Shown: positions 19,238 through 29,300 of the stretch, piece by piece
Numbering within the stretch: the first letter of the stretch is position 1
How the letters are laid out: the number at the start of each line of letters is the position of its first letter
DNA from: a virus
IMG/VR virus record: IMGVR_UViG_3300025086_000013
Coordinates: 30,935-94,934 of that record
Direction: 5' to 3' (one strand)
DNA length: 64,000 nt
Notes under the pieces: model-generated
Told to the model about the DNA's origin: nothing
Databases searched by the model: none
The model's input: only the letters and a program-made list of their open reading frames with translations
Position numbers and translations under genes: made by a program

Positions 19238-22200
19238 TTATATAAATTCTATTTCTGCACCTGCAGCCATTAATTCTTGTATTGTACTCTCATCTAACTC
19301 TATTGTTGTATCAATATCATCATATTGTCTATTTCTTAATTGTTCTGTTCTTCCCCCATCTTGAAATTTTAAATTTAAACCTGCTCCAATAAATGGTGAT
19401 CCTGTATCAACATTGTATCCACCTTTTATACTAACAGGTCCATAACCTGCTTCTAATCCAAGATTAATTCCTGAATTGCTATCATATTCTCCATAACCAC
19501 CAATGTTAGCTCCTGTATATTGTGCATCATTTATCATAATAGGAGAACCAGTATATCCAGCAGATAACTTCCCTTTATAGAAAGCTTCTGGACTTATGTT
19601 ACCTTCTGTAGCATTCATTAAGTTTGTCTGTGCTCCAGCTTCTCCACTTAAGTTTAAACCTAAACCACTTCTTCCTGTATAGCCAACATGACTTTTAAGA
19701 CCACCTTGTAATAAAGCATTATCTAAATCATTTCCTTCAACTCCAACAAAAGCTGAAGCTCCTGAATCCACATAAGGATTACCAGCACAACCACCACCCT
19801 TACAGCCACCGGCATTTATAAAATTATAATCAGCTTCAAGTCCTCCACCTTGTTGAAATCCTCTAAATCCAAAACCTTGAAATAATTGATTATATCCTTG
19901 CTTTTGTCTATCTGGATCACTAGATTGAAGGTTATCATCCATTTCTCTAAACTTGTCATCTTTTCTTAATGTTTCATAGCCTTTATCTATACCCCATTGT
20001 ACTCCTGGTTCAATAACACCATAATATCCAGCTAACATAGGTAATACTCTACTTCCTACACCACCACTAAAACCTTGTAAATTACGTGGATTTCTTAAAT
20101 ATGCTTTTGCCGCATCTTTAGTCCAACCTAATCCTTTAGTAAGATATTGAAAACCTTTATACCAAGCAGCTCCTTCAACTCCAGCGTTTATAATTGGAAT
20201 TGGACTTCCACTATCTATTGCATCTGCAATTGCCATACCTGCTTCTTCAACTGCATATGCTGGAAATTTAGCAGGGTTGTAACCCCATTCAGCAAAATCT
20301 ACAATCTCATTAAGAATACCATCCCCAAGTATATTCTCAGTTCCAAATCCAAGTATATTATCTTTACTGCTTACACTTACTAAATCTAATAAACCAAAAC
20401 TTCTATCTCTTAACGCATCTGTGCTTAAAGGAGGTCTAGGATTTAATTTGTTTATAAGACTTCTTCTTTCATCATCTATATCATCTTGAACATGTGAATA
20501 ATTCCATTCACCATCTTCACCTTCTCTCCATTTACCTATTTGTTGACAACTGCCATCAGGTAATCTTATATAACCATTAGGACATAATCCTTGATCTTGT
20601 TCTGAATATTCAGGATCTGTAAACATACTAATTACAGGAAGTTGATCCCAATTTCCTATAGGGTCTGTCATCCAGTCATTTAATTGTGGACTTATATCAT
20701 AATGACCTTTAACTTTTGTTTCTTCATCTAATAAGTCATAATAATTTTGGCTAAGAGCATAATCTCCTTCTCCAAGCATCTCTTCTTTGTTAGGTAGAAT
20801 ATTGGTAATTAAATTATTAGATACAACACGTGTGTTGTCCATTTGATTACTATTATCATTATATATAGTACCATCTTCTCCTATATTGTATCCAACAATT
20901 TTAGACTTAAGTTTTTCATTTTCATATTTTTGTATAACTGCTTTATCTTCTGAAGTATGCTGGTTTCTTGGATCAAGTGTAGGTAATAATTTAATTCTTT
21001 CTTCCATTTCATTTTGTTCCTCTTCTGACATATCCCACCAACCTTCTGGGTATTGTTCTAAATACCATTTACTTGCTTCTCCCATTGGATTTTGTTCATA
21101 TACATATCCAGGAAAATCTGGATTAATTACCAAACCTTCAGTTAATGTATCTCCTGGTAAAGCATTTAAGTCTGGATAAGCTATATTTAAAGAATCTAAA
21201 TCTTCTTGACTATGATATTCATAAGGAAAATCTTTCCAATAAACTTCATTTCCATCTTGTATCTCATTAGATCCTCCGCCTTGATATATAAATCTATTTA
21301 ATTCAGTACCAAACTTACCTTGTCTTGATCTAACACGTTTATTTTGAAATCTTCCCCCTGTATTAATATCTGTATCTCCTCTATTATCTTCATCACTAGC
21401 AGCTACAAATTGATTGTCTGCTAGATTCCATCTTTTCATTCCTTTAAGTCTATCTCTTTCTTTTTTCTGCTCTAACATTCTATTAAGAGGTTTAGCAATA
21501 TTAACTATACCTGTAGAAATTTTATCAAATGTTTGTACACCTTTGCTATCCATAAACCTTCTGCCTTTATTATAAGCATCAGTTGCCCATTGTTCTGTTG
21601 TTCTTTTTCCTCCGGGTGTATTATTTACATCTCCATCATTATCAATTGTGTCATCTTCAATATTATTATTATTGTTATTGTTGTTGTTATTATTGTTGTT
21701 ATTATTTCCTGGTCCAGGTTGTATTTGAGGTTCATAATCAAGAGAATGATCAGGATCTCCATAACCCCAGCCTCCCCAAGCTCCTTGTGTATAATCTCTT
21801 TCTTGTAATAAATAAGGTTCTTGTTGATCTGGTGCATTTTGTGTTTGGCTTGTATATAAATTACCTCCACCTGTTTGATAGTGACTTATAGGTTGTTGAA
21901 CATCCATTTGACCTCTTGGATTTCTTCTTTTATATTCATAATTTTTAACTCCATACTCATTAAGATTTTCAGACCCTATTTGAGCTTTAGGAATAAATCT
22001 TCTCAATACATTTTCAGCAGCACCACCTTGTCTTTGTTCTGGAAGATTATAATTACCTTGTTGATCATATTCTGAATATGGAACATTATCTGTACCAGTA
22101 AACATAGGATTATCTAACTCATCTAAACCTTCATATCTTGCACCACTATATCTAGTACCAAAAACATCAATAAGACCATCTTCATCTTTTACCATTTTGT

Positions 22201-23332
22201 CTTCTAACCAATAAGGATCATCTTTAAACTCTTGACTACTTGGGTCAATGTCTTTTACTCTAAATCCCATATAATCTGCATCAGGATTTAAAGCTTCTAT
22301 TAAATCACCTTTTCCTTGTGTTCCTTCGTCAATATCCCACTCCCCTGTTTCTTCATTATAACTTCTTTTACCAAATAATGATGGAGCATTCTCATGTCTT
22401 TGATCTAATATTTGACCAGTATAGTATTGAGTTTTTTCATCTTCAGTCATTAGATTTCCTGTCTCAGGATTAACATACATATCTTCATCTGTAGTATTTG
22501 TCCATGACTTTCTTTCATAACTTGCTGGATCAGTATCAATATAATTTTCTTTTTTAAAACTATCTACTGTACCAGCTACTGCAGCAAATAAATCAAGAAA
22601 CCCTGTATCACCTACACCAGCAAATCTTGATGTATAAGGCTCTGCACGGGGAACTCCTTTTTTTCTTTGAGGTCCCTGATACTGTTCATTAGATACATTT
22701 TTTGCACTACCAAGACCAGGGTATTTTTGATAAAAATCTTCAGTACCCCATACTTCAGATTGATTTTGTTCAGAACCATCTTGATATTCAGGTATAAAAT
22801 CAGTTAAACCTCCATATTGGTATACAGGAGGCATTCCTTCCATCCCTTGAGGAGGAGCAGGTGGCATCATTTGTTGAGGTGGTTGTTGCATAGGTTGGGG
22901 TATATTTCTTGCTCCTTCTGGAGATTGTGGCTCAACACCAGGTATTGGTGCTTCAATTGCATTAGCAGTAGCAACGGGCTCTTCTGTTAAAGCTTCTTCA
23001 ATATATTTTGCTTGTATTGCATAAGAGGCACTATCATCTTCTATGGGACCGCCTTCTTCTACACTATCACAAGTCATTCCCGCTTTACATTTAAAATAAT
23101 TTTTCCAGCAATATCCTACACCTGGTTCTTTGTCATTACAGTTTTGCATTCTTTTAGATACATCAAAAAGAGCACAACTTTGACAACCACCACCACCATC
23201 AGATTCTCTATAATTATTATTTTCTACAGCTGCATTTTCATTAGCTGCTTGTAAATTAGGTATTTCACAAGCAGAAGGACAAGCTTTAGCAGCTCCTCCT
23301 TTTTGATAACTATATGTTGCTTTATTAGCCAT
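19238..23332 (-). CDS. Large virion protein with cysteine-rich head, poly-Asn linker and barrel-like C-terminus
   Basis: 1,364 residues, ATG at 23332. The first 95 residues hold about ten cysteines (CPSAC, CQSC, CWKNYFKC), suggesting a disulfide-bonded or metal-bound head. Q-x-G-G elements recur (YQKGG at 9-13, YQYGG, YQTGGG, YQGGG, FQQGGG, FQDGG), often where composition changes. A run of 15 Asn (residues 543-557) separates two halves. A CPNGY module lies near residue 916. Residues of about 1205-1323 consist of short glycine-rich amphipathic strands resembling an outer-membrane beta-barrel. No catalytic motif was found. The length and place among giant proteins suggest a virion cargo protein. 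The barrel is my inference from strand pattern, and passage through the host outer membrane is a possible role. Confidence 0.7.
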   Translation of the reverse strand: MANKATYSYQKGGAAKACPSACEIPNLQAANENAAVENNNYRESDGGGGCQSCALFDVSKRMQNCNDKEPGVGYCWKNYFKCKAGMTCDSVEEGGPIEDDSASYAIQAKYIEEALTEEPVATANAIEAPIPGVEPQSPEGARNIPQPMQQPPQQMMPPAPPQGMEGMPPVYQYGGLTDFIPEYQDGSEQNQSEVWGTEDFYQKYPGLGSAKNVSNEQYQGPQRKKGVPRAEPYTSRFAGVGDTGFLDLFAAVAGTVDSFKKENYIDTDPASYERKSWTNTTDEDMYVNPETGNLMTEDEKTQYYTGQILDQRHENAPSLFGKRSYNEETGEWDIDEGTQGKGDLIEALNPDADYMGFRVKDIDPSSQEFKDDPYWLEDKMVKDEDGLIDVFGTRYSGARYEGLDELDNPMFTGTDNVPYSEYDQQGNYNLPEQRQGGAAENVLRRFIPKAQIGSENLNEYGVKNYEYKRRNPRGQMDVQQPISHYQTGGGNLYTSQTQNAPDQQEPYLLQERDYTQGAWGGWGYGDPDHSLDYEPQIQPGPGNNNNNNNNNNNNNNNIEDDTIDNDGDVNNTPGGKRTTEQWATDAYNKGRRFMDSKGVQTFDKISTGIVNIAKPLNRMLEQKKERDRLKGMKRWNLADNQFVAASDEDNRGDTDINTGGRFQNKRVRSRQGKFGTELNRFIYQGGGSNEIQDGNEVYWKDFPYEYHSQEDLDSLNIAYPDLNALPGDTLTEGLVINPDFPGYVYEQNPMGEASKWYLEQYPEGWWDMSEEEQNEMEERIKLLPTLDPRNQHTSEDKAVIQKYENEKLKSKIVGYNIGEDGTIYNDNSNQMDNTRVVSNNLITNILPNKEEMLGEGDYALSQNYYDLLDEETKVKGHYDISPQLNDWMTDPIGNWDQLPVISMFTDPEYSEQDQGLCPNGYIRLPDGSCQQIGKWREGEDGEWNYSHVQDDIDDERRSLINKLNPRPPLSTDALRDRSFGLLDLVSVSSKDNILGFGTENILGDGILNEIVDFAEWGYNPAKFPAYAVEEAGMAIADAIDSGSPIPIINAGVEGAAWYKGFQYLTKGLGWTKDAAKAYLRNPRNLQGFSGGVGSRVLPMLAGYYGVIEPGVQWGIDKGYETLRKDDKFREMDDNLQSSDPDRQKQGYNQLFQGFGFRGFQQGGGLEADYNFINAGGCKGGGCAGNPYVDSGASAFVGVEGNDLDNALLQGGLKSHVGYTGRSGLGLNLSGEAGAQTNLMNATEGNISPEAFYKGKLSAGYTGSPIMINDAQYTGANIGGYGEYDSNSGINLGLEAGYGPVSIKGGYNVDTGSPFIGAGLNLKFQDGGRTEQLRNRQYDDIDTTIELDESTIQELMAAGAEIEFI
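21662..21706 (-). repeat. AAT/AAC trinucleotide run coding 15 asparagines
   Basis: Forty-five bases of AAT and AAC codons, mixed rather than a perfect microsatellite, encode Asn543-557 of the 1,364-residue protein. It sits between a PGPG and an acidic IEDD segment, so it reads as a flexible linker. The codon mixture suggests selection for asparagine and not only replication slippage. Confidence 0.9.
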
Positions 23333-23353
23333 TTAAAAAAATCTATTATATAT

Positions 23354-23368
23354 TATAATATACTAAAT
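23354..23368 (-). promoter_or_regulatory. Variant late-promoter-like motif upstream of the 1,364-aa gene
   Basis: The minus strand reads TTTAGTATATTATA, a variant of the TTTTGTATATTATA motif found before several other genes. It lies about 22 bases before the ATG at 23332, in one of the few intergenic gaps (57 bases) of the giant-protein block. Confidence 0.4.
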
Positions 23369-23389
23369 AATAAGGACATAATCTAATGA

Positions 23390-26300
23390 TTATAACTTTC
23401 TGATATGATCATAAATATGTCTTCCTTTCTTTTTAGCATCTGTATAATATAATCTATTTATTTTATCAATATATTTCTTAACTCCTTTTTCATCAGATGT
23501 ACCATCAAATTTTCCATCTATGTATTCATTGTATATTCTAATTTGTGTATTTAAATCAAAAGCTCCTCCTGGAATATTTTGTTTTATTGCTCCACCTTTT
23601 TTTATTTTTGGAGTTCCAATTCCATATATATTATCTGATCCTATTTTATTTTGTGTTTGATGAACTTCTGGAGGTTTATTATTATTTCCTGCTCCAGGTT
23701 GTAATATATAATTACCAACATCTTTCCAAAATCCTGATGATTCATATTCACCTAGAACATCTACTTTCCCTGGTTGATTTACATCTGCTATATCTAAACT
23801 ATAAACATCAATAAGTGGATAATAATTTGAAACTCTTTTTGAATAATTTTCTCTTTCTGGATTCCATGTTTGAGCTAAATAGTCTCGTACATAATTTTGA
23901 TCAGATTTCTGTTCTGCTGTAAAATTATCTGTTCTGCTATTGTATCTATGTGCAATTATTGCTTGAGTTGCTATTGCGGATTTTTGAGGATCCATAAGAT
24001 CATGCTGACTTGTTATACCTAACTCATTAAGTAATTCTTTTTCTGTATCATCTAAAGCTACATCCCATTTTATTTGTGTCCAACCAACACTATCTCTTGA
24101 ACTTTTTGCACTCAGTTTTTTCTTATTTCCTTTATAATCTATTTCTATATCACCAATCTGACCCCAACTATGATATTTTCTATTAACATCAGGATTTGTA
24201 TTACCAATACCAGATGCTTTAGATATACCAAGACCCATATTAAGAATCTCAGGATTTATATTACCCATACCACTTTCTACACCATATATACCAAAACTAG
24301 TTGGTATAAGCATGTCATATATATCACTAGGAATTCCTGAATTTACTTTTACAAGTGCATCTAAAATTTGTTTTTTATTATTAACTATTGCATTTAAATA
24401 AGGTTCTGTATGTTTTTGAAATTCCATATCTTCATGAGCAGCATAAGAATTATAATCTAAATTGCTTTCTTGAATTTTATTTTTATCTATAGAAATACTT
24501 ACAGGATGATACTTTATACTTTCAGCACTTCTCATAATACCCTGACCTTCTCTCCATACTTGATCTTCTGAATCAAAATACCAACCACCTTGGTTTCTTC
24601 CTATTTCTCCAGTTTCTGGATGTTCTGGATTTTCTACTTCTCCTTTAAATGAAAGTTTTCCATCTTGATAAATAAACGTATTTTGATCTTTAAATTCAGG
24701 AAGGACATATACATTAGTTCCTTTTTTTATTGTGCCAAGTAACTCATTTAAATCACCACACTTCATATTAATGCATCCATATGATTGTCTATTATCATCT
24801 GTAGCATGAGAATATAATCCTTTTTTTCTTTGTTGTTTTTCTTCCCAATTAACAGTATTAGGTATACCATGTAAACTCATTGATATATTTTCACCTTCTC
24901 CCATTCTATCATGTGTAAGATTAAAAGATGGAACATCTCTTCTTTGACCTGTTTCGTCCCAATAACCTGAATCTGGATCTACATTAGAGATAGTAAATAT
25001 TCCAGCTCCTGTTTGCATATTACCTGCACTCCAATCATATGTCCATAACTTCTTACCATTTTTCCATACTTTATCATCGTCATTTATTATACCATCTTTA
25101 TTTATATCTAAAGGTTTTGTAACTGTTTGTTGATCACCAGGATTTTCTCCAATTAATATATTATAACTTCTTGTTGGATCTTTTTGTCCTGGATAATATA
25201 AATGTGTTTTACCAGCTATTTTATCTACAACTAAAAAAGGATCACCAGCAGGCTTCTTAACAATTAAATTTTGACCTGGATAAAGAGTACTGTCTTCACT
25301 TAATCCGTTATCAACTAATAATTGTTTTATGCTTGTTTGATTTTCATTTGCTATTTTTCCTAAGTAGTCTCCGTCTTGTATTGTATATGATAATTCTTCT
25401 ACAGTTTCATCTGGTTTATTTTCTCCTTCATAGAATAAAATCTTTTCTACATTTTGTAATTTATTTATATCTCTATTATTATTTATTTTTCTATCTATAT
25501 TTCTCCATGGCCCTACTGCATCTTCATAGTCAGGAGTATTCTTATCACTATATATTGAATCAACTAATGTATTTTCTATTTCTATTCTATCATTAGTACT
25601 ACCATTATTTAAACCATTATTTTCTAAATCTGCTTCTGTAGGTGTCCATGCTTCTCCTTTAAGATTAGTTCTAAATTTATTTCCTCTATAATCAAATATT
25701 TTATTTGGTCCTAAATTTTCTCTAGCTTTTTCAAATGCTTCACTAAATGTTTTAAAATCATCATAAAGTAATTTTGGTGTTTTTTTATTATTAGATGGTG
25801 ATTCGTTTTTAAGTTTTACAGAATCATCAATTCTAATATGACTTGGATTAGATTTATATTGTGGATTTAATTCAAGAACTTCTTCTAAGGTCATATCATT
25901 TGATCTAGCAATTCTTGTTAAATTATCTCCCTTTTTAACTTTATAAACACTTCCTCCATCTTGAAGTTTTGGTATATCATTATCAATTAGTCCATACTCA
26001 AACAATTCATCTTTTACAATTCCTGATACTTTACCTCCTTCTTTATATTTTTTTAATTGTTGTTGAAGTGTTTTAATTTTTTTATCATTTTTTTCATACT
26101 CTCCTCCTGCTTCAAATTGTTTTTCTTTTACATCTTCTTCTGTATAATCTCCTAATAACTTTTCAACAATTTCTGGAGGTAAATTATTTAAAATATAATC
26201 TTCATAAGAACTTGATTTATCATATTCCTCTATAGATTTTCTAAAATGATTTATATATTGTTCTGGTGTTTTATTTTGTTGATCAGCATTTTCACCATAT

Positions 26301-29300
26301 AAACTTGGAAATACTTCTGATAAAGACTTTCCATCTCTAACAACATATCCAAGATATTCTCTTGTGCCTTGTCTCCCTAAAAAGTTAACTAATGCAGCAA
26401 GTTCAGTTTTATTAAATGGCATATTTATTTGACCAGAGTATTCACTGTATACTTCATCTGCTGCTGCTTTTAAACCTCTTTCACCTTTAAACAAACTTCC
26501 ATCAAATCTTTTTTTGAATGTATTTTCTTGTGCTTCAAAATCTGCTATAAACTCATCTCTTGATCCATCATATAAACTATTGTCTGTTAACTCTGAAAAT
26601 CTTTGACCATATAATCCACTTGCACTAGATTCTGAATTTTTTAATAATTGTCCATTTGCACTTTCAACAGCTATAATACCTGCCTTAAGTTTATTATAAT
26701 CAACATGATAATCATCTATTCTATCTTGAGGTATTCTTACAGGGTTACCATTTTGGTCAACATTATTAGGATCATAGTACATTCTACCATATAATTCAAA
26801 AGGTTTACCAACTATTTTTTCTGCTGGTATAGTATAAGAACCATCTTCTCCTTTTTCTCCAAATAACCAACCTGCTGAAGCAAATGCTCCTTTCATAGGT
26901 ATATCAAAATCAAACTGATCATAATAAGAAACATAAGGGAGTTTGCGTTCTTCATCATAACCCTTTGAAAGTTTATAATTATTCATAGCAAAACCTCCAG
27001 AAGAAGAATCTTTTATATATAGATTATCTTCTTGTTTTGAATTTTCAGTTTTTGGTCTTTTCTTTAAAAACTCATATGATAAAACATCACTCCATATATC
27101 ATCATCCCAATTAAAAGAAAAATATTTTTTAGCTTTTTTTATTGCACCTTTAATAGTTGGTGAAAATTTTGATTCAGATATAGTATTATTTTCTGGTTCA
27201 AAACCTAAATATTTATCCCAAAGATCTTGTGAAGATTGTTTAATATATTCAGATTGTTCTGGTGGTAAATTTAAATTTTCTCCAAAAGTATCCCATGTTT
27301 GAGTTTTTCCATCCCATTCAAATGGTAATTTTTCACCAGCAATTAGTTCTTTAAAAGCATGATCTATATTATATCCAATTGGAGTTACAGAAGATCTCAT
27401 ACGTTGTGCTAGCATTCCTGGTTCTACTTCTCCTTTTTTCTGAAACCTTACAAGTTCTGCTCCATACTTAGCTTTAGGTTTTTCAGATTTTTGTAACATT
27501 TTTTGAAGAACCTCATAATTTTTTTGACCATAAGCATTTTTAAATATATCTAAATCTCTAATTAAATCTTCACTAGTATAATCTTCTCTTTTAGTAGCAT
27601 CTAATATTGCTTGTCCTGATGTATTTATTTTTGAAGATTGTTTAGTATTTTGTAATTCTCCCATAAGTTCTTCAACGGTTTCAGAAATTTTAGGAACGTA
27701 TCTCCATTGATTTTTTCCAAAATAACCAGAATCATCTTTTACTAGATCATAATGTTCTCTTTGGTATTCTGCTCCAGGATCATCTGATTTTAACCAGTCA
27801 AGTTCGTTTTGAAATGAATCATGTTTATCAGATTTTAAAAGCCATCCATCTTTTCCTACAGAAGGTCCATGATATTTATTATCATATGTTTCAGGAATCC
27901 AACCTTCTTCTCCCCAATAATCAGATTTTTTACTTTGATTAAAATCTTTTGGTTTACCCATAGCCTCCCAAAGACCTTCCATATTATAGTTAGGATCTTC
28001 TGTTTTAAGATTTTCTGGCAAAGTGTTTACAAAAGAGTTATAATCATCTCTTTCATTTTGCATATCAGGAGTTAAAACAATTTCTGGAATATCTCCAGTA
28101 AGAGGTGGTGAACCATAAGAAGCACCTGCTGGTTTAGGAACAAATCTAGATCTTTGAGGTAATTGTGTTTTTGGATTAGTTGGCATACCATCTATAGTTA
28201 CCGGATCTAAAGTTATTGTTTGAGAATCTCTCCAATATCTAAAATCAGGATTACTTATATAATCTAGTAAATCATCATGTTTATGATTAAATCCTTCATC
28301 TCTAAAAGCTTGTTTTAATCTTCCAGGATTTTGAAACCACTTCATATCTTTTTGTGAAACTGCAAATCTAATACCTCCTCTATCATTTACAATATCTATT
28401 TCACCAGTTCTAGGATCTAAACGTAAATGGTCCTTTCCTATTAAATTGTATTTTTGTTTTATATCACCAGGAAGCATGTATAAGTCTTCATCTCTAAGTG
28501 TATAACTTAAAGGAGTTTTATCACCATAATAATTCCAACCACTCCATGTTTTACCTTGTTTGTTAACTCTTAAATCTCTTTGATAACCTTGTTGATACCA
28601 TTCTTCACGTCCATATTCTTTTCTTTCTTCTGGTGTTAAATCAAACCAACTACTATATTGACTTATGGAGCCTTTACCTTTTTTCTTTAAATCTGTTACA
28701 TATTCTGGATTAAGATTAGCAAGCCCTGATTGATCATTTCCACGTGCATAAGTTCTCCATCCACTATTACCTTTGTATTCAAGAGTGTATGTTTTCTTAC
28801 CTCTATCATTAATATTTTCTCTAACCCTCATGTTTCCTGTAGTGTTATGGACTAAACTTGGCCAAGCTTGTTGAGAATGTTTTTTTGTATCTTTAAATAA
28901 TGATTTACCTCTATAGCTTAAAAAATTATCTAATTCGTGTCTTTCTATATCAAAGTATCTTCTTTTATATTTTTTATCTTTATAATCATATTCTTCATAA
29001 TCTGTCCAATCATTTGCAGGAACATATTTTTTTTCATTAGCTCCATACTTTTTAATTTCCCACTCTTCTTTTTCATCATCATCCTCTCCTCCTTTCTGAT
29101 ATATGTTTAAATCTAATAATGGTTTTCCTGTATTAAGTTTTTCTTGTACTATATTTTTCATAAAAGGTGCAAAGGGTCCTCTATTGTCTGGCATATTTTC
29201 ATATTTGTTTAACCATTCTTTTAATTCAGGTTTACTATATTCATCAATTCTTCTTTGAAATAATCCTAAATCAGATTTTGTTGGAATGTTATCTAATTGA

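Noticed and set aside
21662-21706. Poly-Asn run as a sequencing or assembly error
   Set aside because: AAT and AAC codons are mixed irregularly and the frame is kept on both sides, which is unlikely for a slippage artefact.
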